64,000 bases of DNA from Oscillibacter valericigenes (GTDB taxonomy: Bacteria > Bacillota > Clostridia > Oscillospirales > Oscillospiraceae). The position numbers were made by a program, and so were the translations under genes. Below, piece after piece: positions 7,534 through 16,600 of this stretch. Within the stretch, counting starts at the first letter, position 1, and each line of letters begins with the position of its first letter. Location: the NCBI RefSeq assembly GCF_021531315.1, contig NZ_JAFBIQ010000010.1:1-64000 (forward strand). The letters run 5' to 3'. A model generated the notes under the pieces. It ran no database searches, was not told the origin of the DNA, and saw nothing but the letters and a program-made list of their open reading frames with translations.

Positions 7534-8823
7534 TTACCCTTCGCGCTTGCGGAGGTAGATGACCAGCGCGGCGACGCCCTCGGCGGCATAGACGCCGTAG
7601 AACACGGTGTTGATATTCTCCGCCTTGCGATCCGCACGCGAGAGCGCCTCCTGCGTGTAGACGGTGACAGGCAGATAGCCGTCTGCCTTTGGCCCTGTCC
7701 GCCACCAAACGACCGAGCGGTTGCGCCAGATGAAGCTGCAGAGCACATTCCCGTTGTCGTCCTCAATGGTCATGCCCTCGGTCTGCGAGCGGTAGATCGG
7801 CGTGTCGTTCTCGTAGTAGAGCGGGCTTTCGGCAACGGCGCTCTCCGGCGCAGGCGCGGCGTCGCCATAATAGGTCGGCTCCACTGGCTTTCGCATATAA
7901 CGCTTGAACGAGTCAAAGTCCGTGAACTCCGTTCCCTCGGCGAGCAGCTCTGTGTCGCCGAAGCCGACAAGCGCGCGGTTGACAAAGGCGCTCAGCGCCA
8001 GCGCCGCGCAGAGCGTGAGCGCCGTAGTACGGCGGAGGCGACGGTTTCGGCACTGCTTTTCCGTTTCCTGCGGCGGCGTGAGAAGGCCCTTTTTCACCAA
8101 TTTCCCGTTGACGAGCCGCATGGCGGCAAAGCCGACGGCGACGGCGGCGAGCAGCACGAGAGCTGCCTGCCAAAGTTCGAGTGAAATGCCGACGCCCGTG
8201 CGGCTGAGGGTAAAGCCGTTCACCGTGATCGGATGGAACGCCAGCAGCAGCGGCAGCGTGCAGGCGAAGAGCACCCACACGACGCCATAGGTCCACGCCG
8301 CGCTGCGCACGACCGCACTGCGGAAGGCATCGACATCCTCGCCCTCCTCACCGTGTACGGCAAGAAAGGCGGCGTTGAGCTGCACCGTCTCGGCAGCGGC
8401 CGCCGCGACGAAGAACGCCGCGCCGAGGAAAAAGCCGAGCAGCGCGCGCTCCAGCGCGCTGTTGCACGCCATCGCCACAAGAAAGCCAGCGGCGGCAAGC
8501 GCGAGCGCAATGCAGCAGCGCGAGCGGAAGCGCGAAAGGCTCGCCGCAAGCAGGTGCTTTTTCTGCTGCTCGCCTTTTTGCGATGGCTGCGCGGTCTGCT
8601 CCTCCCCTGCCGTGGCACGCTCGCCGCGCAGCAGCTCGTCGCAGGTCACGCCGAATACCTCCGCAATGACCGGAATAAGTGAAAGATCCGGCGCACCGTC
8701 GTCGCGCTCCCAGCGGGATACGGACTTGTCCGAAACGCTCAGCCGCTCCGCCAGCTCCTTCTGCGTCATGCCGCTTGCGCGGCGCAGCGCGGCAAGAAAG
8801 CCGCCCATCGTTTTCTTTTCCAT
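7534..8823 (-). CDS. XRE-family regulator fused to a membrane domain
   Basis: 429 residues. Residues about 8-66 form a classical helix-turn-helix (MTQKELAERLSVSDKSVSRW with DDGAPDLSLIPVIAEVFGVT). After a polar linker come about five hydrophobic segments, a ~110-residue hydrophilic stretch with EYE/YYGD-type acidic sequence, and a last C-terminal membrane helix. This is a one-component, membrane-anchored DNA-binding protein that may respond to an envelope signal; the target is unknown. The start ATG at 8823 has GGAGGGCG before it; a longer frame from 8856 has no ribosome site. Confidence 0.8.
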   Translation of the reverse strand: MEKKTMGGFLAALRRASGMTQKELAERLSVSDKSVSRWERDDGAPDLSLIPVIAEVFGVTCDELLRGERATAGEEQTAQPSQKGEQQKKHLLAASLSRFRSRCCIALALAAAGFLVAMACNSALERALLGFFLGAAFFVAAAAAETVQLNAAFLAVHGEEGEDVDAFRSAVVRSAAWTYGVVWVLFACTLPLLLAFHPITVNGFTLSRTGVGISLELWQAALVLLAAVAVGFAAMRLVNGKLVKKGLLTPPQETEKQCRNRRLRRTTALTLCAALALSAFVNRALVGFGDTELLAEGTEFTDFDSFKRYMRKPVEPTYYGDAAPAPESAVAESPLYYENDTPIYRSQTEGMTIEDDNGNVLCSFIWRNRSVVWWRTGPKADGYLPVTVYTQEALSRADRKAENINTVFYGVYAAEGVAALVIYLRKREG

Positions 8824-8922
8824 AAAGCGCCCTCCTTTGGGTCTTTGATGGCTCAATTCTACCGCTGTGTCAGAGAGAATACCAGCCAGCGGAGCGGGAA
8901 TGTCTCTCGCGGCGCGAGAATT

Positions 8923-9561
8923 TTATGCCTCCCCCGCCATTTTCGGCAGCTCCCAGCCGACGAGCAGCGGCCCGCGCCCCACCGTGATGCGCGCTGTCGG
9001 TGCAACGATGTGGTTGCTCACACCGAGCGGAAAGCCGCACTCGAGCGTACCGTCCGCGAGCGGGTATTGTAAGCCCTCAAGCGTGATATGCTCGGCGCGG
9101 TCGCCCATGCTGAAGAGCGAAACGATGCCCCAGTCCACCTCGCGCGTGAGCGTGAGCATCTCGTTTTCGATGGCTGTGTAGACGAAATTTTGGTCGTAGA
9201 GATAACCCCTTGCCCCATGGCGCAGAAGGAAGGCGAGCGACTGGAGGTTTGCAAGCGTGTGGTCGAGCCGCGCCCCGCCGGTCGCGCCGTAGAGATAGAA
9301 GGTGTCACAGCCGCGCTTGAATCCCTCGCGGAGCGCCAGCATCGTATCGGTGTCGTCCTTTTCGGCCGGCACGCGAAGGCAGTTGGGCGGCGCCTCGGAG
9401 GCGTCCATCGAGTCGAAGTCGCCGAGTACGAGGTCCGGCTTGACGCCGAGGCGCTTGCAGAGCAAAAGTCCCGCATCCGCGGCGATCTGAAGGTCACCCG
9501 CGCGGGGACGCTCCCGCAGGCCGTAAAAGCTGCCCGCGGCATAGATAAAGCAGCGCTTCAT
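8923..9561 (-). CDS. thiN: Thiamine diphosphokinase
   Basis: 212 residues. It makes thiamine diphosphate from thiamine and ATP. Family motifs are GDFDSM (47-52), EKDDTDT (67-73) and GATGGARLDHTLAN (92-105), followed by the C-terminal vitamin-binding beta domain with PLGVSNHIV. The start is ATG 9561 with GGAG 8 bp upstream. A frame open as far as 9831 runs antisense through the riboswitch and is rejected. It is divergent from thiT across the TPP riboswitch, so uptake and activation of thiamine are neighbours. The thiN side shows no riboswitch of its own. Confidence 0.93.
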   Translation of the reverse strand: MKRCFIYAAGSFYGLRERPRAGDLQIAADAGLLLCKRLGVKPDLVLGDFDSMDASEAPPNCLRVPAEKDDTDTMLALREGFKRGCDTFYLYGATGGARLDHTLANLQSLAFLLRHGARGYLYDQNFVYTAIENEMLTLTREVDWGIVSLFSMGDRAEHITLEGLQYPLADGTLECGFPLGVSNHIVAPTARITVGRGPLLVGWELPKMAGEA

Positions 9562-9649
9562 GGTAAACACTCCTCGCTTTTGTGGTCTCGCTCCATTGTA
9601 GCCCAAGAGGTACGGGAGCGCAAGATACAAAATTTGTGCAAACAAGGTA

Positions 9650-9677
9650 TTGACAACTGCGCCCAAAAATCTATAAT
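9650..9677 (+). promoter_or_regulatory. Promoter of the thiT leader
   Basis: Consensus TTGACA (9650-9655), 16-bp spacer, consensus TATAAT (9672-9677), placed about 12 bp before the first riboswitch stem. Confidence 0.85.
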
Positions 9678-9689
9678 AAAGGTGACAAT

Positions 9690-9790
9690 TCCAAGGGGCG
9701 CTGGCGCAAGCCGGCTGAGATCGGGGCGTAATGCCGTCCCAGTCCCTCGAACCTGATCCGGGTAATGCCGGCGTAGGAATGCGAAGGATA
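9690..9790 (+). promoter_or_regulatory. TPP riboswitch (THI element)
   Basis: The conserved thi-box cores are present in order: ggggcgc near 9695, gctgagat at about 9714-9721, then ccctcgaacctgatccgggt and taatgccggcgtaggaa up to about 9780. The variable P3 helix (cggggcgtaatgccgtcc) lies between them. The element sits in front of a thiamine transporter gene, the expected target. Bound thiamine diphosphate should favour the downstream terminator and stop thiT expression. Confidence 0.95.
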
Positions 9791-9800
9791 TTGGTGCGCC

Positions 9801-9835
9801 ATGCCGCATTGCGATCGCCGCAATGCGGCATTTTT
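9801..9835 (+). terminator. Riboswitch-controlled terminator
   Basis: A 12-bp stem atgccgcattgc/gcaatgcggcat with a gatcgcc loop, followed by five T residues. It lies directly after the TPP aptamer and well before the thiT start codon, so it is the expression platform. Confidence 0.9.
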
Positions 9836-9884
9836 CACCGAGACCGTTGGGGTTGATCTTTTGAAAGAAAGCAGGAAAGAAACA

Positions 9885-10466
9885 ATGACCCAAACCAAGA
9901 CAAAAGCCCTCACCGAGGGCGCCCTGATGGTGGCTGCCGCCACCGCGCTGAGCTATGTCAAGCTCCTTGAGCTGCCGCAGGGCGGCAGCGTGTGCATCGG
10001 TATGCTGCCGATCTTCCTCTACTGCGCCCGCTGGGGCTGCAAGGAAAGCTTCCTCGCCTCCTTCGCCTACGGTCTTTTGCAGCTCATCTTCGATGGCGCT
10101 TACGCCTGGGGCCCGACCTCGATGCTGCTCGACTATGTGCTCGCCTACGGCGTGCTGGGCGTGGCCTGCCTGTTCCGCAAGCAAAAGGGCGGCGTGTACA
10201 TCGGCACGGTCGTCGGCTGCCTGTGCCGTTTCCTCGTCCACTTCATCAGCGGCATCACGATCTACCGCATCTATGAGCCGACGGAGCTGTTCAACACGAC
10301 CTTTGCCAACCCTTATATCTATTCTGCTGCCTACAATGGCAGCTACATGGTGATCGACTTGGTGCTCTGCCTCGTCATCGCCGTCCTTCTCTCCCGCCCG
10401 CTCTCGCGCTACTTTGCCCCGCAGGAGACCGTCGCGGCAAAGAAAAATCAAGGCCCCGAGCTTTGA
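9885..10466 (+). CDS. thiT: ECF transporter thiamine-specific S component
   Basis: 193 residues with six hydrophobic segments, the size and layout of ThiT (YuaJ). It binds thiamine in the membrane and works with a shared ECF energising module encoded elsewhere. The region with aromatic and acidic ligand residues, FDGAYAWGPTSMLLDYVLAYG, is centred near residue 75. The start ATG at 9885 follows a weak AGGAAAG site; an open frame from 9801 begins inside the terminator and is rejected. Controlled by the TPP riboswitch upstream. Confidence 0.93.
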   Translation: MTQTKTKALTEGALMVAAATALSYVKLLELPQGGSVCIGMLPIFLYCARWGCKESFLASFAYGLLQLIFDGAYAWGPTSMLLDYVLAYGVLGVACLFRKQKGGVYIGTVVGCLCRFLVHFISGITIYRIYEPTELFNTTFANPYIYSAAYNGSYMVIDLVLCLVIAVLLSRPLSRYFAPQETVAAKKNQGPEL

Positions 10467-10480
10467 GCAGCACAAGCTGA

Positions 10481-10516
10481 AGAGAGCCGTTCCGAACGGA
10501 ACGGCTCTCTTTTTTA
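10481..10516 (+). terminator. Bidirectional terminator, thiT / aldolase
   Basis: A perfect 14-bp stem with its centre at the cgaacg (10494-10497), followed by a T-run. It is shared by convergent thiT and the salvage operon. Confidence 0.9.
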
Positions 10517-10523
10517 TTCTTTT

Positions 10524-11126
10524 TTATAAATTCTTCAACTCCACCGGCGTGCCGACAGACCTGGCAAGGGTATAGATCCTCGCCACATCCTCGATGTATT
10601 CGGCATTGAGGTACGCCTGTGCGAGATCGTCGCCCACGGCGAGCACGCCGTGGTTGGCAAGCGTGCAGCCTTTACGGCCCTCAAGCGCGGGGATCGCATT
10701 CAAGCCGACCTCCTTTGTGCCGGGTGTTGCGTAATCCGCACAGCGAATGTCGCCGCCGAGGAACACCAGCGCCTCAATGAGCACGGCGGGAATGGTCCGG
10801 CGGTTCACGGCAAAGGCGGTGGCGTAGGGCGAGTGCGTGTGAAACACGGCGTTCACCTCGGGGCAGGCCTCGTACACCGCCGCGTGCATCCGCCACTCGC
10901 TTGATGGTTTCAGTTTTCCCTCGGCCACCGTGCCGTCGAGCCGCAGGGCGACGATGTCCTCCGCACGCATCACATCGTAGCGCACCGAGGTCGGCGTGAT
11001 GAGCATAAGTCCCTCATCGCGCAAAAAGCAGCTCATGTTGCCGCTCGTACCGGAGAACAGCCCCTCGCGGAAGGCTTGCAGAGAGCGGTCCACGATCTCC
11101 TGCCGCAGCGCGGAAATGGTTTGCAT
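10524..11126 (-). CDS. Class II aldolase (fuculose-phosphate aldolase family), salvage type
   Basis: 200 residues. Zn-dependent class II aldolase signatures: SGTSGNMS (25-32), SSEWRMH with the catalytic-type Glu77, metal ligands H96 and H98 in HTHSP, and H159 in ANHG. It is the last gene of an operon with mtnA and mtaD, 11 bp after mtnA. Such aldolases cleave 5-methylthioribulose- or 5-deoxyribulose-1-phosphate to dihydroxyacetone phosphate plus an aldehyde in the so-called DHAP shunt. The context supports that, but L-fuculose-phosphate aldolase or methylthioribulose-phosphate dehydratase activity cannot be excluded by sequence. Confidence 0.85.
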   Translation of the reverse strand: MQTISALRQEIVDRSLQAFREGLFSGTSGNMSCFLRDEGLMLITPTSVRYDVMRAEDIVALRLDGTVAEGKLKPSSEWRMHAAVYEACPEVNAVFHTHSPYATAFAVNRRTIPAVLIEALVFLGGDIRCADYATPGTKEVGLNAIPALEGRKGCTLANHGVLAVGDDLAQAYLNAEYIEDVARIYTLARSVGTPVELKNL

Positions 11127-11137
11127 AGTCTCCCTCC

Positions 11138-12202
11138 TTACACCACAAGGTTGTGCTCGTCGATGTGCCCATCGGTAAAGTAGCGGTGCAGATCATAGGG
11201 CGAATAGATGCCGAGGTCGGTCACGACGCCCGAGACAAGGTGCGGCGGCGTGATGTCAAACGCCGGATAGTAGCCCTTCACGCCCTCCGCCGCGGTGCGG
11301 ACGCCCATCGCCTGTATGGTAAAATTCGGGTCACGCATCTCGATGTGTATGGTGTCCACGGTCGGATGTCCCTGATCGGGTGCGCCGGTGACGAAGTACG
11401 GAATACCCATGTACTTAGCGACGATGGCGTTCTGGAAGGTGCCGACCTTGTTGACCACATGGCCGTCGCAGCAGATGGCGTCGGCGGCGGTGGTGAACAC
11501 ATCCACCTTTTCGTTCTGCATGACAAAGGCGGGCATATTGTCGGAGATCACCGTCACATCAAAGCCCATGTCATGGCAGACGCTTGCGGTCAGGCGCGCG
11601 CCCTGAAAATAGGGGCGCGTCTCGGGACAGAAGAGGCGAATATGCTTGTTTCTCTCGCTGCACTCGCGCAGCATCATGCCCACGATGGTCTCGGCAAAGC
11701 AGTGCGTCATCACCGTGCCGTTTTCGGGGAACATATCCACCAGATATTTGCCGATCTTCGCCACACGCTCGTAGCGGACGTTGTTCAGCTCGACCGTTTT
11801 GTTGACGATCGCCTGCGCCACATCCTCGCCCGCGGCGAGGGCGCGTTCCGCCTCGGCGAGGCAGAGGTCGCACAGCAGCGCCATGCGCTTGACCGTCGTC
11901 GGGCGCGCGTGAGAGATGGTGTGGGCGGCACGGCGCAGATAGTCCATCTGAACGGCAGCGGTTTGCTCACGGCACTCATGCGCCGCAAGCGCCATGCCCA
12001 TCGGCACGGCGGTGTAGGGCCCCGCGCTCTGCGTCACCATATCGGTGATGGCCTGCGCGACCTCCTGATGGGTGCGGCAGGTGACGAATTCAATTTTTGC
12101 CGGATAGACGCGACGGTCAAGTATTTTCACTTTACCATTCTCGTACCACGCGATGTTTTCATATCGCAGCAAAAAGGCCAAATCATGATCCGCTCTTTGC
12201 AT
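11138..12202 (-). CDS. mtnA: Methylthioribose-1-phosphate isomerase family protein
   Basis: 354 residues of the MtnA / eIF2B-alpha-like aldose-ketose isomerase family. It would convert 5-methylthioribose-1-phosphate or 5-deoxyribose-1-phosphate to the ribulose form. The catalytic Cys is C168 in MTHCFAE, where classical MtnA has HCNAG. The acid/base Asp is probably D241 in TTAADAICCDGHVVNKVGT, where classical MtnA has GAD. ETRPYFQGARLT is the conserved phosphate-loop segment. The motif changes put it in a divergent branch, so a related ribose-1,5-bisphosphate isomerase role is possible. Start ATG 12202 has GGAG upstream. Middle gene of a three-gene operon. Confidence 0.85.
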   Translation of the reverse strand: MQRADHDLAFLLRYENIAWYENGKVKILDRRVYPAKIEFVTCRTHQEVAQAITDMVTQSAGPYTAVPMGMALAAHECREQTAAVQMDYLRRAAHTISHARPTTVKRMALLCDLCLAEAERALAAGEDVAQAIVNKTVELNNVRYERVAKIGKYLVDMFPENGTVMTHCFAETIVGMMLRECSERNKHIRLFCPETRPYFQGARLTASVCHDMGFDVTVISDNMPAFVMQNEKVDVFTTAADAICCDGHVVNKVGTFQNAIVAKYMGIPYFVTGAPDQGHPTVDTIHIEMRDPNFTIQAMGVRTAAEGVKGYYPAFDITPPHLVSGVVTDLGIYSPYDLHRYFTDGHIDEHNLVV

Positions 12203-12213
12203 CTCTCTTCTCC

Positions 12214-13512
12214 TTACGCGTAAAGCCGCTTGATTGCCGCGCGCGCCTCATAGAACACCTTTTCGCGGTCGAGCGTCTTGTATTCGCCGTTTTCGTACAG
12301 GATCTTTCCGTCCACCATCGTGAGCACCACATCGGACGAGTGCGCCGCGCAGGTCAGCAGCGCGGGGGTATCAAAGTTCGGATAGAGGTGGGGCTTGTCC
12401 AGATCGAGCGCGATGAGGTCAGCCTTCTTCCCCACCGCCAGCACGCCGATATCGTCGCGCCCCTGCAGCTTCGCGCCGTTGACCGTCGCCATGTCCAGCA
12501 CCTCGGCGGAGCTGACCGCCGTCGGGTCGCAGGAGTAGCCGCAGGGCATGATGTCGGCAAGATGCATTTCCTCGAACAGGTCAAGATTGTTGTTGCTCGC
12601 CGCGCCGTCCGTGCCGAGGGCGAGGTTGATGCCAGCGTCCATGAGCTTCCGCACCGGCGCAAAGCCGCTGCCGAGCTTGAGGTTGCTCGTGGGATTGTGC
12701 ACAACATTCACACCATGCCGCCTCAAAATGGCAATATCCTCGTCGCTCACAGCGACGCAGTGTGCCGCGGCGGTGGGGCTGTCCAGCGTCCCCATCTCCT
12801 CGAACCACGCAACGGGTGACTTCCCGTAGCGCACGATGCACTCGTCCACCTCACGCTGCGTTTCGGAGAGATGAATGTGCATCCGCCCGCCGTGCGCCCT
12901 GCACATCTCGCTGTAAGCGCGGACGATGTGCGGCTTGCAGGTATACTCCGCGTGAACGGAAAAGTCGATATGAATGCGCCCGTTTTCCGCGTTGTGATAC
13001 TGCTCAAAGAGCGCCACCGACTGCAAAAGCTGTGTGTTCTGCTCCACGGTCTGATTTTCGTCAAAGCACTGCACGCAGCGGCTGATGTTCGCTCTCATGC
13101 CTGCTTCCGCCACAGCGGCGACGGTCTCGGCGGGGAAAAAGTACATATCGGAAAAGCTTGTCGTGCCGCTCGCGAGCATCTCGAGGATAGCAAGACGGCT
13201 GCCCGCCGCAATATCCTCCGGCACCAGCTTATCCTCGATGGGGAAAATTCTGTCGAACAGCCACTCCCGCAGGGGCAGCCCGCTGCCCACGCCGCGCATC
13301 AGCACCATGGGCGAATGGTTGTGGCAGTTGATAAGGCCGGGCATGAGAAGCTTATGCTCCATCTTTTTATGCTCCTCATACTCCCCCACCGGTTTTTTCG
13401 CGCCGATGTAATCGATGCTATCGCCGCGCACGCCAAGAAAGCCATGCAGCGTGGAGTAGGCGCCATCCTCCCCGCGCAGCAGAATATCACAGTTTTCAAA
13501 CAAAATGCTCAT
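12214..13512 (-). CDS. mtaD: Methylthioadenosine / S-adenosylhomocysteine deaminase family amidohydrolase
   Basis: 432 residues, amidohydrolase superfamily. Metal ligands are H64 and H66 (NCHNHSP), H214 (MHIHLSE, with E217), likely H251 (AHC) and D302 (GTDGAAS). Members deaminate methylthioadenosine, S-adenosylhomocysteine or 5'-deoxyadenosine to the inosine analogue. It is first in the operon, followed at 11 bp by mtnA. Start ATG 13512 has GGAG 10 bp upstream. With mtnA and the class II aldolase it makes a nearly complete salvage route; only a nucleoside phosphorylase would be needed from elsewhere. Confidence 0.9.
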   Translation of the reverse strand: MSILFENCDILLRGEDGAYSTLHGFLGVRGDSIDYIGAKKPVGEYEEHKKMEHKLLMPGLINCHNHSPMVLMRGVGSGLPLREWLFDRIFPIEDKLVPEDIAAGSRLAILEMLASGTTSFSDMYFFPAETVAAVAEAGMRANISRCVQCFDENQTVEQNTQLLQSVALFEQYHNAENGRIHIDFSVHAEYTCKPHIVRAYSEMCRAHGGRMHIHLSETQREVDECIVRYGKSPVAWFEEMGTLDSPTAAAHCVAVSDEDIAILRRHGVNVVHNPTSNLKLGSGFAPVRKLMDAGINLALGTDGAASNNNLDLFEEMHLADIMPCGYSCDPTAVSSAEVLDMATVNGAKLQGRDDIGVLAVGKKADLIALDLDKPHLYPNFDTPALLTCAAHSSDVVLTMVDGKILYENGEYKTLDREKVFYEARAAIKRLYA

Positions 13513-13575
13513 GACAACGCTCCGTTTCCGTTAATGCCTCGATTTTACCACGCACAGACAGGAATTGCAAGATAA

Positions 13576-13612
13576 ACGCCCCGCTCCCTATGAGGGGAGC
13601 AGGGCGTTTTCT
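13576..13612 (-). terminator. Terminator of the activase/dehydratase fusion gene
   Basis: A stem of about 14 bp, interrupted by one unpaired base (acgcccCgctccc against ggggagcAgggcgt), with flanking A and T residues, just after the stop codon at 13621. It separates that gene from the mtaD operon. Confidence 0.75.
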
Positions 13613-13620
13613 GTGAGAAT

Positions 13621-16600
13621 TTACTTCGCGCGCAGAGGCTGCCAACCCAGCTGCCTCTCAAGATGCGGCAGATATACCGTCGGCTCCTTCTCCGTTGTCC
13701 TCTCCGGCGTCTCCGGCTGCTCGGCAAGCGCACGGCGGGCGGAGGAGAGCATCAGCTTGATGCGGTTGAGCTGGTTGACCTCGCTCGCACCCGGATCGTA
13801 GTCCACAGCGACGATGTTCGCCCAGGGGTATTCTTTGCGCAGCGCCTTGATGACGCCCTTGCCGACCACATGGTTCGGAAGGCAGGCAAAGGGCTGGATG
13901 CAGACGATGTTCGGTGTGCCGGAGGTCAAAAGCTCTGCCATCTCGCCGGTGAGGAACCAGCCCTCGCCATACTGATTGCCGATGGCAAGGAAAGGCTCGG
14001 CGAGCTTTGCCACCTCCTCGATGGGCATGGGCGGCTCAAAGCGGCGGCTTTTCGCCAGAGCCTCGATCGCGGGCGCGCGCAGCTTACGAATAAGCTCCAC
14101 GCCCGCCTTGGCGACCAGCGAATCCCTCCACGAGGTGCCGAGGTTCTTGTGCCGAAAGTCGCGGCCGTAGATGCTGTAATTGAAAAAGTCCAGCAGATCC
14201 GGCACGACCGCCTCGGCGCCCTCAGCCTCCAGCAGCTCGACAAGGTGGTTGTTCGCAAGCGGCATATACTTCACTAAAATCTCGCCCACGATGCCGACAC
14301 GCGGCTTGCGCAGCGCCTCGTTGATGGGCAGCGCGTCAAAATCTGCCACGATGCCGCGGCAAACCTCGCCATAGCGCCACTTCGTCTTGGGGTTCACGAG
14401 CGAATCGATGCAGATCTCCTTCCACTTTTGGTGGAGCGCCTCGGCGCTGCCCCCTTCCAGCTCATAAGGCCGCACACGGTACAGGCAGCGCATGAAGAGG
14501 TCGCCGTAGACCAGCGCATGGACCGCATCCATGACGAGGCCGCGCGAGAGCGTAAAGCCCTCATTCTTCTCCATGCCGTTGAGGTTGACGGAGACGACCG
14601 GAATGTGGCCGTAGCCCGCCTTTTCGAGCGCGCGGCGGATGAAGCCGACATAGTTGCTCGCGCGGCAGCAGCCGCCGGTCTGCGACATCATCAGCGCGAG
14701 GTGGTCGGTGTCGTAGCGACCGGAGGTCACCGCCTCCATGAGCTGCCCGACAACGGTGATGGAGGGGAAGCAGGCGTCGTTGTTGACATATTTGAGCCCG
14801 ATGTCGATGGCCTTGCGGTCGTCGTTTTTGAGCAGCTCCACGCGGTAACCGTGCTTTGCGAACACCGGCTCCAGAATATCGAAGTGGATGGGGCTCATTT
14901 GGGGCGCAAGCAGCGTCCACTGCTCGTCGCGCATCTTCTTCGTGAAGGTCGCGCGCTGGTAGGACACGCTCTGCGGGCGGGCGCAGATGCCCTTTTCGCG
15001 GCGGATACGCATAGCGGCGAGCAGGCTGCGGATGCGGATGCGCACCGCGCCGAGGTTGTTGACCTCGTCGATCTTGAGGACGGTATAGAGCTTGTTGCTG
15101 CCCTCAAGAATTTCGGAGACCTGATCGGTGGTCACGGCGTCGAGCCCGCAGCCAAACGAGTTGAGCTGAATGAGCTCGAGATCGTCGCGCTTGCGCACAA
15201 ATTCCGCCGCCGTATACAGGCGGGAGTGATAGACCCACTGGTCGTTCGCGCGCAGCGGACGCTCAGGGGTGAAGTCAATGGGCAGGCTGTCCTCGGTCAG
15301 CACATCGAGGCCGTAGGAGGCGATCAGCTCGGGGATGCCGTGGTTGATCTCGGGGTCGAGGTGATAGGGTCGTCCCGCGAAGACCACGCCGCTGCGGCCG
15401 TCCCGCTGCATCTGTTCAAGCACCCGCGCGCCCTCGGCGCGCACATCGGCCTTGGCCCGCTGCTGCTCTTCCCACGCAAGGGAGACCGCCTGCCGTACCT
15501 CCTTGGCAGAGATCCCCCACTGCCTGCGGCAGAACTCGACCATGCGGTCGGCAATGACCTTTTCGCTCGTGAAGGCGATAAAGGGCTTGAGATATTCCAC
15601 CTCGCCATCCGCGGCGGCCTCAACATTGTTTTTGAGGTTTTCCGGATAGGATGCCACGATGGGGCAGTTGAAGTGGTTCTGCGCGTCAGGCGTTTCCTGA
15701 TGCTCAAAGAACACGCAGGGGTGGAAGATGGTATGCACACCCTCGTCGATGAGCCACTGCACATGGCCGTGGGCGAGCTTTGCGGGATAGCACTCGGACT
15801 CGGACGGAATGGACTCCATGCCGCGTTCGTAGAGCTTGCGATCACTCAGCGGCGAGAGGAGCACGCGGAAGCCGAGCGCCTTGAAGAAGGTCGCCCAGAA
15901 GGGGTAATTCTCATACATATTGAGTACGCGCGGGATGCCGAGCTCGCCGCGCGGCGCGTCCTCCGCCGCGAGCGGCGGATAGGCGAACATCCGCTCAAGC
16001 TTGTAGGAAAAGAGGTTTGCGCCCTTTTCCTGCGCGTCTGCATTGCCCGCACCCTTCTCGCAGCGGTTGCCGGTGGTGTAGCGCCGTCCGCCGGGAAAGC
16101 GTGTGACGGTGAGCATACAGTTATTCGAGCAGCCGCCGCAGCGCAGCGTCTGTGTTTTGTACTCAAGATGCTCGATCTCCGCGAGCGGGAGCATTGCCGT
16201 TTCCTGTCCGCAGTAGTGGCTGCGGGCGATCAGCGCCGCGCCGAAAGCGCCCATGAGCCCGGAAATATCGGGGCAGACAACTGCCGCGCCGGAGATGTTT
16301 TCAAACGCGCGCAGCACAGCCTTATTGTAGAACGTGCCACCCTGCACGACGACATGCGCGCCCAGCTCGCTCGGATCGGCAAGCTTAATGACCTTATAAA
16401 GCGCGTTTTTGATGACGGAGTAGGCAAGACCGGCGGAGATGTCGGCCACGCTCGCGCCCTCCTTCTGCGCCTGCTTGACATTGGAGTTCATAAACACCGT
16501 GCAGCGCGTGCCGAGGTCGACCGGATGCGGCGCGAAGAGCGCCTCCTTGGCAAAGCCCTCGGCGCTGTAACCGAGCGATGCGGCAAAATTCTCAATAAAC

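Larger units (their letters stand above)
9562..9884 (+). other. Intergenic control region between thiN and thiT
   Basis: The 323 bp between divergent thiN and thiT hold a consensus promoter (9650-9677), a TPP riboswitch (about 9690-9790), a terminator hairpin (9801-9835) and the thiT ribosome site. The thiN promoter must lie in the first ~60 bp, but no clear hexamers were seen there. Confidence 0.8.
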
